A stretch of 64,000 bases of DNA from Rhodococcoides kyotonense (GCF_001645385.1 NZ_LVHI01000032.1:186001-250000); one strand, 5' to 3'. Positions 16,030 through 24,790 are shown, numbered from the stretch's first letter. Numbers and translations: made by a program. Notes: generated by a model not told the origin, from the letters alone.

Positions 16030-17433
16030 CTACGGCCCCGAAGTGCGAAGCTCCTCCGGAATCTGACGGTCCTGTGCCAGCGCGTCGAAGAACTGCGACG
16101 CGCGATCGTCGTCCCACAACAGCACGTTTCCGACGTCGGAATCCTCGAATCCGCCGACCGGCACGGTGGTCGTGACGAGGTCACCGCGCATCGCCCACGC
16201 GAGACCGGCGAGATTCCAGATGTGGTCACCTTCGGCGACGCTCATCGACGACGCGGTGTCCTTCACGAGCGGCCACAGCCGAAGCGGATTGAGGAAGGTC
16301 GACGGGCTCGTCGCCTTCGCCAACAGGGCCGACATGAACTGACGCTGGTTGTTCATCCGGTCGAGGTCGGCGAGGGCCGTCGCACGCGACCGCACGAAAC
16401 CGAGCGCCTCCGACCCGGCGAGTTCCTGACAGCCGGCCGGGAGGTCGATGCCGGCGAGCGGGTCGGAGATTGCGTTCTGCAGGCAGACGTCCACACCGCC
16501 GATGGCGTCGACGATGCCCGCGAACCCGCCGAATCCGATCTCGGCGTAGTGGTCGATGTGGACGCCCGTGGCTTCCTCGACCGTCTGGACCAGCAGCGGC
16601 GGGCCACCGAACGCGAACGACGCGTTCAGCTTGTCCTGTCCGTAACCGGGGATCGACACGTAGGAGTCTCGCGGCAGGCTGACCATCGTCGACGGCCCGC
16701 CTCCCTCGGGGATGTGAATCATGATGATCGTGTCGGTGCGGCTCGGCCCGACCTCGCCACCCGTCGCGAGCGCCGTTTCCTGCTCGGGCGTGAGCCCGGT
16801 GCGACTGTCGGATCCGACGAGCAGCCAGTTGGTGCCGGGAGTGTCGCCGACGCGGCCGCTGTACTCAGGAAGTGCGTCGACGCGTGTCAGGGAGCTGTCG
16901 ACGTAGTAGACGAGGCCGCCGAGGGCGAGAAGTAGGACGAGGAACGTCACGCCGAACCGTCGACCCCAGTGTCGTTTCCTGCGCGCACGCGGCGGCGTCG
17001 GTCTTGCCGGGGGTGGCGGTGCCCCGCGACGAGGGGGCTCACGACGGGGTGGTTCACGGCGCGGTGGCTGGCGGCGCGGGGGTTCGTCGACGTACGGCTG
17101 CGGGGTCTGCCGTGGCGCGTACTGCACGCCCTGCTGATCGTTACGTGAGTAGCTTCGGGTTGGGTTGGGTCCTCGGGACAACGCATCGGGCTCGGGCGCC
17201 TGCGACCAGGCCTGTGGCCCGCTCGGGCCGGGACGCGGCGCCGACGGGCGGCCGTCGCGTCGGATGATCTGGGTGCCTTCCGGGGACGGACCGTCGGGCC
17301 TGCGCGGCGGCGGCATGCGGCCGGGAGGTGGGTTCCTCGGCGGCGGGGGCCGGTAGCCGGGTGGGGGAGGAACTCGGCGCGGCGGTGGTGGGCCCTGCCT
17401 GGGGTTCCCCCGGTTCCGCTGGTCGTCGTTCAC
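16030..17433 (-). CDS. LytR-CpsA-Psr (LCP) family cell-wall polymer ligase
   Basis: 467 residues. A long cytoplasmic N-terminus (1-150) is dominated by Pro and Arg, including repeated PPRREPPRRE units; one membrane helix follows (about 157-178), then the extracellular LCP domain (about 190-440). Signature residues are NWLLVGSDSRTG, SRTDTIIMIHIP, MVSLPRDSYV and a late SRATALADLDRMNNQRQFM with Arg/Asp. Such enzymes link arabinogalactan to peptidoglycan in Corynebacteriales. ATG at 17433 precedes the basic Pro-rich tail. Two short GVEPAE-type repeats lie upstream. The ferritin gene follows after 16 bases. Confidence 0.92.
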   Translation of the reverse strand: MNDDQRNRGNPRQGPPPPRRVPPPPGYRPPPPRNPPPGRMPPPRRPDGPSPEGTQIIRRDGRPSAPRPGPSGPQAWSQAPEPDALSRGPNPTRSYSRNDQQGVQYAPRQTPQPYVDEPPRRQPPRREPPRREPPRRGAPPPPARPTPPRARRKRHWGRRFGVTFLVLLLALGGLVYYVDSSLTRVDALPEYSGRVGDTPGTNWLLVGSDSRTGLTPEQETALATGGEVGPSRTDTIIMIHIPEGGGPSTMVSLPRDSYVSIPGYGQDKLNASFAFGGPPLLVQTVEEATGVHIDHYAEIGFGGFAGIVDAIGGVDVCLQNAISDPLAGIDLPAGCQELAGSEALGFVRSRATALADLDRMNNQRQFMSALLAKATSPSTFLNPLRLWPLVKDTASSMSVAEGDHIWNLAGLAWAMRGDLVTTTVPVGGFEDSDVGNVLLWDDDRASQFFDALAQDRQIPEELRTSGP

Positions 17434-17450
17434 GATGTGACTGTACCCAG

Positions 17451-17511
17451 GGAGTGGAGCCTGCAGGAATGACCGGAGGGCGAGGAGTGGAGCCTGCAGG
17501 AATGAGCGGAG
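17451..17511 (+). repeat. GVEPAE-type short repeat, tandem copies 2 and 3
   Basis: GGAGTGGAGCCTGCAGGAAT starts at 17451 and again at 17484, so two copies 33 bases apart fill the gap between two minus-strand genes. Confidence 0.8.
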
Positions 17512-17515
17512 ATTT

Positions 17516-18322
17516 TCACGGTAGCCACGAGAGTTGGTTTCTCAGGGCTGTGTATCCGACGAACGCGATGATGTCGATCACCGCGTGAGCGATGAGCAGC
17601 GGCCACAACCGGCCGGTCTTCTGCCAGTACCGGCCGAACACGAGACCCATCGCGACGTTGCCGATTCCGCCGCCGAGGCCCTGGTAGAGGTGGTAGGACC
17701 CGCGCAGCAGGGCCGAGGCGAGCAGGGATGCGTTCTCGGAGACGCCGAGGCGTCGTAGCCGCGAGATCAGGTAGGCGACGACGATGATCTCTTCGGCGCC
17801 CGAGTTGGCGAAGGCGTAGCCGACGAGAGCCGGAACACGCCACCAGTGGTCGTCGATCGCACTGGGGACGACGGTGAGGTTCAGGCCCAGTGCGTTGGCG
17901 ACGAGGTACAGCGCGAGCCCCGGAATGCCGATGAGCGCGGCCAGACCGACCCCGTGGAGCAGGTCGGGCCGAACGCGGGGTTTCGCGAGACCGATCAGCT
18001 TCGGTCCGAGCCCGGCACGCCACAGCAGATACAGGCCGAGCGCACCCCACGCGCACAGGCGGAGAATGCGCAGAACCTGGTAGAGCAGGTCGATGATGCC
18101 GAGGCTCGAGCTCGACGTGTTCAGTGCGACGGTCTGATCCGACAGACTGCCTGCGAGCAGCGCGTCCTCGACGAGGGACAGCATGCTGCTGAGTCCGCTG
18201 AGCCCGAACGTCACCAGTAGGACGATCGCTATCTCGATCTTGATCGCACGTCGCTCGGACGGTTCCAGCGGAGGGCCGGTAGTCGGCGACGGCGGATTGA
18301 GCCAGCTCTTGACGTCGATCAC
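17516..18322 (-). CDS. CPBP family intramembrane protease-like protein
   Basis: 268 residues with about seven to eight membrane helices. The CPBP core is visible: ANSGAEEIIVVAYLISRLRR (paired Glu), LLRGSYHLYQG (the second His element) and LIAHAVIDII (HxxxD). The usual Arg of EExxxR is shifted, as in many actinobacterial members. Substrate unknown; such proteins act in protein maturation or in peptide immunity. The GTG at 18322 starts IDVKSWLNPP. The gene is followed by the two short repeats and preceded, 24 bases away, by the DUF2470 gene. Confidence 0.8.
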   Translation of the reverse strand: MIDVKSWLNPPSPTTGPPLEPSERRAIKIEIAIVLLVTFGLSGLSSMLSLVEDALLAGSLSDQTVALNTSSSSLGIIDLLYQVLRILRLCAWGALGLYLLWRAGLGPKLIGLAKPRVRPDLLHGVGLAALIGIPGLALYLVANALGLNLTVVPSAIDDHWWRVPALVGYAFANSGAEEIIVVAYLISRLRRLGVSENASLLASALLRGSYHLYQGLGGGIGNVAMGLVFGRYWQKTGRLWPLLIAHAVIDIIAFVGYTALRNQLSWLP

Positions 18323-18346
18323 GAAGGCAAGTCTGCCTCGTGCGAC

Positions 18347-19114
18347 TCAACTCCTGGCGCGCAGTCCGTTCAGAAACGGGCATCCCGCGAGGACGCGGAG
18401 TGCTCGGCTCAGCGACATCGTGTCGTCCACGGGCTCGGCGAAACCGAGTCGAACGTCGTTGTCTCCGTAGTCGCTTTCGATGCGCAACCGGATGCCGTAG
18501 CGGTCGATGCCCAGTGGGCGGATGCGTCCTTGCCGCAGCGACGGGGGGAGGCGTCGGGCAAGCTGGTTGACGAGGTCGGTGTGATCCTCGTCGAGATGCT
18601 GCAGCCAGCTGGTTTCCATCTCCCAGAACGGATCCGGCTCGGCTGCGAGCAGATCGTCGACGGCAACGGGCTCGGCGCCCGTACTGTCGGCGACGACGGC
18701 CGACGACATGATCAGGCGAAGAAGTACGGTGCTGTGTCCGACGTCGAGCAGCGACGGGTGTGGATGTTCGGCGGCGACCGCCCCGGCCATCGGGCGCATG
18801 AGCGACTCGGGAACGGGACGCAGCTCGCCGCGCAACCACACCAGCGATCGGACCGGCTCGCGTAGTGCCAGTGGCGCGTGATCGGTCAGTTCGAGCACGG
18901 CCGGAACTCCTGCGCGGGACGATTGCCACGCGATGGACCCCATGGGCGAGTCCATCGGCACCGCGAGGACCACCTCACCGTTGGAGCGCAGATGATGCAT
19001 CGTGGTGACCACGGGTTCGCTGCCCTCGATGGCGAGTGCAGCACCCTCCGCACGCGCACATGCGCTGCGAACGCGTTCGGCGGTGGACGGTCCGTTGGTG
19101 GTAGCGCCGAGCAT
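18347..19114 (-). CDS. DUF2470 domain protein, probably iron/heme related
   Basis: 255 residues. The N-terminal part resembles a split-barrel flavin/heme-binding fold (THH-type MHHLRSNGEVVLAVP), and the C-terminal part is a DUF2470 domain (DLVNQLARRLPPSLRQGRIR, then IDRYGIRLRIESDYG), which occurs in HugZ-type heme-degrading proteins. ATG at 19114 has GAGGAAG upstream. An iron box at 19139-19157 is 25-43 bases upstream, so IdeR repression in iron-replete cells is expected. The heme role follows from the domain family, not from catalytic residues. Confidence 0.8.
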   Translation of the reverse strand: MLGATTNGPSTAERVRSACARAEGAALAIEGSEPVVTTMHHLRSNGEVVLAVPMDSPMGSIAWQSSRAGVPAVLELTDHAPLALREPVRSLVWLRGELRPVPESLMRPMAGAVAAEHPHPSLLDVGHSTVLLRLIMSSAVVADSTGAEPVAVDDLLAAEPDPFWEMETSWLQHLDEDHTDLVNQLARRLPPSLRQGRIRPLGIDRYGIRLRIESDYGDNDVRLGFAEPVDDTMSLSRALRVLAGCPFLNGLRARS

Positions 19115-19138
19115 GGGCTTCCTCCGATGCGTGGGATA

Positions 19139-19157
19139 CGAGGTGAGGCAAACCTAA
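19139..19157 (-). promoter_or_regulatory. IdeR/DtxR iron box upstream of the DUF2470 gene
   Basis: On the minus strand TTAGGTTTGCCTCACCTCG matches the IdeR palindrome at about 14 of 19 positions, with the first seven perfect. It lies just upstream of the Shine-Dalgarno, overlapping the expected promoter, which fits repression. Confidence 0.6.
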
Positions 19158-19212
19158 GTTAGTCCACACTTCCTTGGACCGCAAGTGCAGCGGGCGGTCT
19201 AGCGTGTAGACG

Positions 19213-19923
19213 GTGTCCATTCCCTTGACGCTGGGCGTACCGCACCGGCCCGACCCGAACGCGCTCGTCGCAGGCCTCCTGCAGCAGCGATACCCCGCGT
19301 CCACCGGCGGCGAGAGGGCGATCACGGCAGGTCCCGTCGTCGTTCCGGCCTCCGTCCTGCTGGGTCTGGACGACGACGTGCAGCTCGGTCGCGTGGTCGT
19401 GGAGCTCGACGTGGATCCGGACCGGCTGCGCGACAGCCGCGCGTCGTACGAGGTCGTGCGGTACACGGTGAACGTCGATGACGACACCCTTCCCGACGCG
19501 CTCGCGCTGCGGCTGCCGTCGCCCGTCGTCCTCTATCCCGAATTGTCCGACGCGTCGGCGCTGGACACCGTGACCGCGATCGTCGACGCTCACCGCACCC
19601 CGGGCATCGCGGCCTGGCAGCCCCCGCGTCATATCGCCGACGTGCTTGCCGTCGTCGCGCATTCCGAGGTCGGATTCACCGCGCGGGCCCGGTCGGGTGC
19701 CGACGCGATCGCCGTCGTCGCGGCCACCGTCGCCGCGCTGCGTGGCGACGACATTCCTGCCGCGCTGGCTGATCCCGACGTCGCGGCCTTGGCGGCACTG
19801 CGCCCCGAGGCGGCAGATGCCGTCCGTACCGTGTTGCTCGGCATCGAGGTGGACGACGCATCGGCCGCGCATCGCGAACTGGACGCGGCGGGTTTGATCC
19901 GCACGGATTCGCTGGGGACGTAA
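19213..19923 (+). CDS. conserved hypothetical protein upstream of pheA
   Basis: 236 residues, soluble, acidic, Ala/Val/Asp-rich, with no membrane segment or known motif. It starts SIPLTLGVPHRPDPNALVAG and ends AAGLIRTDSLGT. The GTG at 19213 stands 7 bases after TAGCGT (19200-19205), consistent with a leaderless mRNA. pheA starts 10 bases after its stop, so it is in the same transcription unit as pheA and the phosphatase gene. I cannot assign a function. Confidence 0.7.
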   Translation: MSIPLTLGVPHRPDPNALVAGLLQQRYPASTGGERAITAGPVVVPASVLLGLDDDVQLGRVVVELDVDPDRLRDSRASYEVVRYTVNVDDDTLPDALALRLPSPVVLYPELSDASALDTVTAIVDAHRTPGIAAWQPPRHIADVLAVVAHSEVGFTARARSGADAIAVVAATVAALRGDDIPAALADPDVAALAALRPEAADAVRTVLLGIEVDDASAAHRELDAAGLIRTDSLGT

Positions 19924-19933
19924 TCTGGCAGTC

Positions 19934-20875
19934 GTGCCTAGAATCGCGTACTTCGGCCCGTCGGGAACGTTCACCGAAATGGCGCTCGGCCAGTTGGAGG
20001 CCGCAGGCGTCCTCGATTCACTCGGATTCGGCCAGGACATCGAACGTGTCCCGTACGGAAGTCAGCCGGCAGCGTTGCAGGCCGTGCGCGACGGCGAAGC
20101 GGCTGCCGCGGTGGTCCCCATCGAGAGCTCGGTCGAAGGTTCGGTTCCTCCGACGCTCGACGCGTTGGCTGCGTCCAGCCGGTTGCAGATCATCGCCGAG
20201 ACCGAGATCGACGTCGCCTTCTCGATACTCGGGCGGCCGGGAATCGCGCTCGACGACGTGAAGTCGGTCCGCGCGTATCCCATTGCGGCAGCGCAGGTTA
20301 GAGAATGGCTGGAGCGAAGGATCCCGGACGCCGAGGTGCAGTTCGCGTCGTCGAACGCGGGTGCGGCAGAGGACGTTGCTGCCGGTCTCGCCGACGCGGC
20401 CGTCTCGACGTCCCTCGCCGGGGAGAGGCTGGGACTGCCGTCCCTGGCCGACGGCGTCGCCGACGTGGACACGGCTCGCACCCGCTTCGTGCTGGTCAGC
20501 CCGCCGCGGCCTGCGCCCGCCCCCACCGGAGCGGACCGCACCGCGCTGGTGTTGATGCCCGACAACGTGCCCGGTGTGCTGCAGTCCGCCCTCGCCGAGT
20601 TCGGACTTCGCGACATCGACCTGACCCGCATCGAATCACGGCCCACCCGAAAGGAATTCGGGACCTACAGGTTCTTCGTCGACTGCGCCGGCCACATCGA
20701 GGACCCGATCGTGGCCGAAGCCCTCGGCGCCCTGCATCGCAAGATGACTCTTCGATTTCTCGGATCCTGGCCCGTCGCGACGGGAACAGGAAGCACGCCG
20801 CCTTCGTTGGACGAGCAGATCGGATGGTTGGAGCGACTGCGCGAGGGCAAGTCGGACGACGGGCAAGGCGGATAG
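19934..20875 (+). CDS. pheA: prephenate dehydratase
   Basis: 313 residues. The N-terminal dehydratase domain (1-185) begins RIAYFGPSGTFTEMAL and contains VVPIESSVEGSV and the catalytic TARTRFVLVS (Thr-Arg-Phe). The C-terminal ACT domain (about 200-285) carries ESRPTRKEFGTYRFF, the ESRP phenylalanine-binding site for feedback inhibition. It is monofunctional, with no chorismate mutase domain, as in other Corynebacteriales. It converts prephenate to phenylpyruvate for phenylalanine synthesis. The stop TAG is directly followed by the ATG of the next gene. Confidence 0.96.
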   Translation: MPRIAYFGPSGTFTEMALGQLEAAGVLDSLGFGQDIERVPYGSQPAALQAVRDGEAAAAVVPIESSVEGSVPPTLDALAASSRLQIIAETEIDVAFSILGRPGIALDDVKSVRAYPIAAAQVREWLERRIPDAEVQFASSNAGAAEDVAAGLADAAVSTSLAGERLGLPSLADGVADVDTARTRFVLVSPPRPAPAPTGADRTALVLMPDNVPGVLQSALAEFGLRDIDLTRIESRPTRKEFGTYRFFVDCAGHIEDPIVAEALGALHRKMTLRFLGSWPVATGTGSTPPSLDEQIGWLERLREGKSDDGQGG

Positions 20876-21541
20876 ATGACGGGCAAGTTGATACTGGTAC
20901 GGCACGGTCAGACGTTCGCGAACGTCGAGAAACGCCTCGACACCCTCCCGCCCGGCGCAGCACTGACCGACCTCGGACACGAACAGGCCAAGCGCTTCGG
21001 CGACGCACTCGTCGCGACGCCCCCGAGTGTCCTGGTCTCGTCGGTGGCGTTGCGTGCGCGACAGACCGCCGAACACATCGCCAAGGCCACGTCCGTCCCT
21101 GCCCAGGAACGTGACGGTATCCAGGAGACGTTCGTCGGTGAGTGGGAGGACCGCACCGACAAGGAAGCACACGACGCCTTCACGGCGATCTACGGCAAGT
21201 GGCAGGCCGGCGACCTCGACGCGCAGGCTCCCGGCGGGGACAGCGGACGGTCCATCTTGGGCCGTTACGTGCCGGTGCTCGAATCACTGCGCGACGAGTA
21301 CCTGACCGACGTGGATGCTCCCGACGTGGTCGTGGTCAGTCACGGTGCCGCCATTCGCCTGGTGGGCGCGGTGTTGGGAGGCGTCGACGGTGAGTTCGCC
21401 GCCGACAATCACCTGAACAACACCGAGACCGTCGAACTGGTGCCGACGCCAGGCGGTGGCTGGACCTGCGTCCGCTGGGGCACGTTCCTGCCGCCGTTCG
21501 CAGGCAAGGGAAGTCACGTCGCGGACAACCCGATCAGCTGA
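20876..21541 (+). CDS. histidine phosphatase (phosphoglycerate mutase-like)
   Basis: 221 residues. The phosphate-binding LVRHGQTFANVEKR (RHG, residues 8-10) and a second catalytic His in VVVVSHGAAIRLVGAV are intact; ALRARQTAEHIAK supplies the other Arg. The substrate is not defined; it is paired with pheA here as in M. tuberculosis (Rv3837c/Rv3838c, recollection). Zero spacing from pheA. Its end overlaps the convergent EspG-like gene by 8 bases. Confidence 0.9.
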   Translation: MTGKLILVRHGQTFANVEKRLDTLPPGAALTDLGHEQAKRFGDALVATPPSVLVSSVALRARQTAEHIAKATSVPAQERDGIQETFVGEWEDRTDKEAHDAFTAIYGKWQAGDLDAQAPGGDSGRSILGRYVPVLESLRDEYLTDVDAPDVVVVSHGAAIRLVGAVLGGVDGEFAADNHLNNTETVELVPTPGGGWTCVRWGTFLPPFAGKGSHVADNPIS

Positions 21542-22358
21542 CGCCCGACGCATCCGCTCGCTGAGCCATGTCGGTGAGCGCCGACCTGATGCGCGCATCG
21601 GAACCGGGCGCGAACGACGTCCATCGCCGACCGTCTGCGGCGGTGCTCGTGGTCGCGACGAGGCGACCCCGTGGAGTGTCGAACACGGCGATCGGGTGCG
21701 GATCGGTAGCGCTGGTTCCGAAATTCGTTGTCGTGCAAGTCATTTCAATGTGTGCGGTGCATGTGGCGAGAGCCGACGCGATGTCCACGGCTGCGGAACG
21801 GTCGATACCGAGACTCGCTAGACGGTCGGCAGTGGCTCCGGCGTCGGTCGGGCTGGCATCGAGGCCCTCGGCGAGAGTGTCGGTAGGCGCGGAGACTCCT
21901 ACGAAGTCCATGGCAGGCTCACTCCCGACGGCATCGAGCACGTCACGCGCTGGATCGGCGACGGTGGCGCGGATGGTGAGAAGGCCGGATCGGCGTACCG
22001 CGATCACCGAACCGGACTCGTTTGCGGCCCGGCAGACCCGAGTGATCGAACCGGTGCCGTACGGGCGCGGAACCAGCCGGGCCGCGATGTACCAGGTGGG
22101 ACGCTCGAGAGTGCGCAGCCACGCCTCCAGATCCGGAAGTACGTGATCGTCGCTGACCACTCCGTGTCCGACGAGCCCCGCACGCCCACGAACCAGCGCG
22201 GCCTGCCGATCCGCGGCCGCGTCGAAACGCGGGAAGACGTCGAGCACGACGGGCAGTTCGGCGATGCCGAGCCGTTCGACGAGGTAATCCAAGCAATCGT
22301 CGTCGAGCTCGACGAACGGTAGGCCGTGGCCGACAGGTCGCGTTCCCAAGTCGATCAA
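21534..22358 (-). CDS. EspG family ESX secretion-associated protein
   Basis: 274 residues, the EspG length. Elements such as GLPFVELDDDCLDYLVERLG near the N-terminus (shown as GLPFVELDDDC and LDYLVERLG), the Arg/Ala-rich PTWYIAARL stretch, VFDTPRGRLVATTST and RRWTSFAPGSDARIRSAL match the EspG fold. EspG proteins bind the tip of PE-PPE dimers and deliver them to an ESX (type VII) secretion machine. The start is TTG at 22358, overlapping the PPE stop (TTGA). No ESX core genes are in the window. Confidence 0.8.
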   Translation of the reverse strand: MIDLGTRPVGHGLPFVELDDDCLDYLVERLGIAELPVVLDVFPRFDAAADRQAALVRGRAGLVGHGVVSDDHVLPDLEAWLRTLERPTWYIAARLVPRPYGTGSITRVCRAANESGSVIAVRRSGLLTIRATVADPARDVLDAVGSEPAMDFVGVSAPTDTLAEGLDASPTDAGATADRLASLGIDRSAAVDIASALATCTAHIEMTCTTTNFGTSATDPHPIAVFDTPRGRLVATTSTAADGRRWTSFAPGSDARIRSALTDMAQRADASGVS

Positions 22359-23629
22359 CGACCGTTCCGATCACCGGGTCGTTCCGCAGGCTCCACTCCT
22401 GCCGGTTCGGCGCCGATGACGGACGGCGCCACCGTACGTCCGTCCGCGAAGTGCTCGAACTGCTCGAGGTAATCGGGGGTGTCGTGCTCGTCGTCTCCGT
22501 CGTCGGCGCGAGCTCCCGCCATCGGGGCGCCCGCATGACCACCGCGAGTGGTGGCGGCCGCGTCGAGCGGTCCTGTCCCTGGGCCTCCGGAGAGAGTGCT
22601 GCCGAACATGTTTCGTTCGGTGCCGGAGAGTTGTCCGGTGACGCTTCCTGGCGCTCCTGCCGGAAGGCGTGAACCTCCGAGCGACCCACCGCTCGAGCCG
22701 AGGCCCGAAAGGCCGCCGCGGCCAACGGAATTCGACGACACCGCCCGCGTCCGAACCGGTGCACCGGCGTCTCCCCGGGTGGCTGCCTGCATCGGTGCGG
22801 GAGACTGGGATGTGCCCTGAGTGGCGCTCATCAGCGACGACACCGCTGCGCCGCCGAGGTTGGTTGCCGCAGAGGCGACCGTCGTGACCGACGATCCGAC
22901 GACGGTACCTGCCGTGCTCGCGGCCTGTCCGATTGCGCCTGCTACGGCCGGATTCTGTACTGCCGCAGTGACTGCCGCGATGGCGGCCTGCGCGGGGGAC
23001 GTGCGTGCACCGAACCCGAACACTCCGGATTCCTCGTAGGACGTGGCGCCGTCGATGGATGTCGATGCCCGCGACGATGCACCCGAGGCGTCGACGACGA
23101 TCTCGGGTGGGCTGTCGAACGAGACCGGAACGGCGAGTGGCGTCGTCGCAGCTTCGTAGGCCTCCATGACGAGACCTGCTCGGACGTCGAGGACGCGGGC
23201 GGTGGCTTCGAGTGCCGCGGCGCTTCCGTTGAGTGCTCCGCCGGTGCCGTACGCGGCGACCTTGGCGGATTCCACCGCGGCGATCTCGACCGGGTTCGGC
23301 ATCGCGACGGTGGCCGTCGTGTAGGCCGCAGCCTCACCTGCTGCGTGGATTCCGACGTCGGCTGCCTTGACGGCCGACGCCTGTGCCCACGCGGAGAACG
23401 CACCGAGCCTGGCCTGCGCTGCGTCGGCGGTCGAGCCCTCCCACCCGGCTGCGAGGATCGCCATCACGCGGGTGACGGTGACCGCTGCGTCCGTGTACGC
23501 AGCGGCAACCGACTGCCACACGCCCGACGCCGCCGCCAGCGGTGCAGGCCCGGCCCCGGCCAACAGCGTCGTCGAATTGACCATTGCCGTGCGGGGCAAC
23601 CACACGACTCCTGTCACTCCCAGCGTCAT
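22355..23629 (-). CDS. PPE family protein
   Basis: 424 residues. Residues 1-165 are an all-helical PPE-like domain (VWLPRTAMVNSTTLL in place of the classical Pro-Pro-Glu, then AAAYTDAAVTVTRVMAILAAGWEG with the Trp-x-Gly turn). The rest is Ala/Ser/Gly/Thr-rich and disordered, ending in an acidic DDGDDEHDTPDYLEQFEHFADG tail (two parts: DDGDDEHDTPD and YLEQFEHFADG). It should pair with the PE protein and be exported. GGGGGTAG lies 4 bases before the ATG. Its last residues, GVEPAERP, are encoded by the dispersed short repeat at 22375-22405. Confidence 0.82.
   Translation of the reverse strand: MTLGVTGVVWLPRTAMVNSTTLLAGAGPAPLAAASGVWQSVAAAYTDAAVTVTRVMAILAAGWEGSTADAAQARLGAFSAWAQASAVKAADVGIHAAGEAAAYTTATVAMPNPVEIAAVESAKVAAYGTGGALNGSAAALEATARVLDVRAGLVMEAYEAATTPLAVPVSFDSPPEIVVDASGASSRASTSIDGATSYEESGVFGFGARTSPAQAAIAAVTAAVQNPAVAGAIGQAASTAGTVVGSSVTTVASAATNLGGAAVSSLMSATQGTSQSPAPMQAATRGDAGAPVRTRAVSSNSVGRGGLSGLGSSGGSLGGSRLPAGAPGSVTGQLSGTERNMFGSTLSGGPGTGPLDAAATTRGGHAGAPMAGARADDGDDEHDTPDYLEQFEHFADGRTVAPSVIGAEPAGVEPAERPGDRNGR
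22375..22405 (-). repeat. GVEPAE-type short repeat, copy 4
   Basis: On the minus strand GGAGTGGAGCCTGCGGAACG encodes GVEPAER at the C-terminus of the PPE protein, the same peptide as in the phosphodiesterase and CobM. Confidence 0.8.
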
Positions 23630-23663
23630 CGATCTACCCCCGTCGTGTGATGGTGTTGCCGGC

Positions 23664-23966
23664 TCAGATGCCCAGTGCGCGACTGTGTTCGAGGTCGACG
23701 TCGCGATACGCCGCGGCCTGTGTCCGCAAGGCCGCTGCGGTCTGGATCAGCTCGTCGACGGCCTCGCGTGCGGTCGGCGTGTACGAGCCCGCCGCATGCT
23801 TGAAGTAGCGGTTGGCCAACAGGGACACTTCTTCGCTGCCCGACGGAAGCACCTGAATGTGAAGCGACGCCGCAGCCAGGCTCGCCTGCAGCCGGGCGGC
23901 GACCGCGTCGAGCTCCGCGGCAGCGGCTTCGAGAGCGACAGGGTCCACACGCACGTGTGCCGGCAT
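23664..23966 (-). CDS. PE family protein
   Basis: 100 residues, a bare PE domain: two helices, HVRVDPVALEAAAAELDAVA and the second half TPTAREAVDELIQTAAALR, with a C-terminal YRDVD that fits the YxxxD/E secretion signal of ESX substrates. ATG at 23966 has GGGAG 6 bases upstream; a longer frame to 24041 lacks a ribosome site. It lies directly upstream of the PPE gene (34-base gap), the classical pairing for a PE-PPE heterodimer. Confidence 0.82.
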   Translation of the reverse strand: MPAHVRVDPVALEAAAAELDAVAARLQASLAAASLHIQVLPSGSEEVSLLANRYFKHAAGSYTPTAREAVDELIQTAAALRTQAAAYRDVDLEHSRALGI

Positions 23967-24077
23967 CAGTACTCCCTTACCAGGAATGAAAGAGCTTCGG
24001 GATCGAGCGAGAATTCCGTTCTCGTAGGAGTTGGACGGCATCCGCGGGTGATCGGTTCCCGGTTGGAGGAAAAAGGC

Positions 24078-24644
24078 TTAGGCGAATTTTTCGGCGACCG
24101 ACCGCAACGTCCATCGCCCACCGCGGAAGTTCACGCTGGTCGTCGTCAACGGGGGAATGTCGACGCGCCAGAAGGATTCGGCAGGCGCGTCGAGTGTGCG
24201 TACGACGACGGCTCTGACGACAGCGGGATGCGTCACGGCCAGTACCCGCCGCTGTTCGGAGCTGACGCGGTCCATCCAGTGGCCGACTCTGGTGAGCAAC
24301 GCGTCGATCGACTCCCCGCCCGGTGGCGTCGTCGACGTGTCGGTGAGAAGGCCTGTCATTTCGCGCTCGGCCAGATCTTCCAGACCGGCTCCAGTCCAAT
24401 CGCCGTAGCTGAGGTCGGCCAGACCGTCGACGATGCTGCCGTGCAAGCCCAACGCGTCGGCAGTCTGGCGGGTTCGTCGTTCGGGCGCGATCAGAACGAG
24501 GTCCACACTCATGGCGAGGGTGAGTTCGTCCAACCGTCGCAGCCCGTCCGAATCGACCGGTTCGTCCGAAGGAAAGCGCGCACGACGCATGGCCTCGGTC
24601 ATGGCATGGCTGATCAGGGACAGCCGGGTGACGGTCGGAGCCAT
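24078..24644 (-). CDS. histidine phosphatase family protein with altered RHG motif
   Basis: 188 residues. The fold is that of the phosphoglycerate-mutase superfamily, but the usual Arg-His-Gly is SHAMT (LSLISHAMTEAM); the His nucleophile is kept, the first Arg is not. APERRTRQTADALG supplies the second Arg and RVLAVTHPAVVRA the second His. Activity may be retained or reduced. ATG at 24644 is chosen because MAPTVTRLSLISHAMT is a normal start. It diverges from the cobalamin riboswitch and cbtBA, so a role in cobalamin salvage (CobC-like) is possible but only inferred. Confidence 0.78.
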   Translation of the reverse strand: MAPTVTRLSLISHAMTEAMRRARFPSDEPVDSDGLRRLDELTLAMSVDLVLIAPERRTRQTADALGLHGSIVDGLADLSYGDWTGAGLEDLAEREMTGLLTDTSTTPPGGESIDALLTRVGHWMDRVSSEQRRVLAVTHPAVVRAVVVRTLDAPAESFWRVDIPPLTTTSVNFRGGRWTLRSVAEKFA

Positions 24645-24679
24645 GCGCGACACTGTATGTCGGCATTGACAGACACGAG

Positions 24680-24790
24680 AGATCGGTGCCACAGTTCGCG
24701 GGTCAGTGCGATGTGTGCAGGTAATACCGGTGGAAATCCGGAGCGGTTGCGCCACTGTGACCGGACGCGAGTTCGGGAGCCAGAAAACTC
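24680..24790 (+). promoter_or_regulatory. cobalamin riboswitch
   Basis: The leader of cbtB contains GGTGCC at 24685, a middle section with CAGGTAATACCGGTGGAAA, then GCGCCACTGTGACCGGAC (24750-24767) and a terminal GGGAGCCAGAA (24775-24785). These are the conserved B12-box and P-helix elements of adenosylcobalamin riboswitches. About 60 bases of expression platform follow up to the Shine-Dalgarno AGGAGG at about 24830. Binding of cobalamin should shut off the cobalt transporter genes. Confidence 0.93.
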
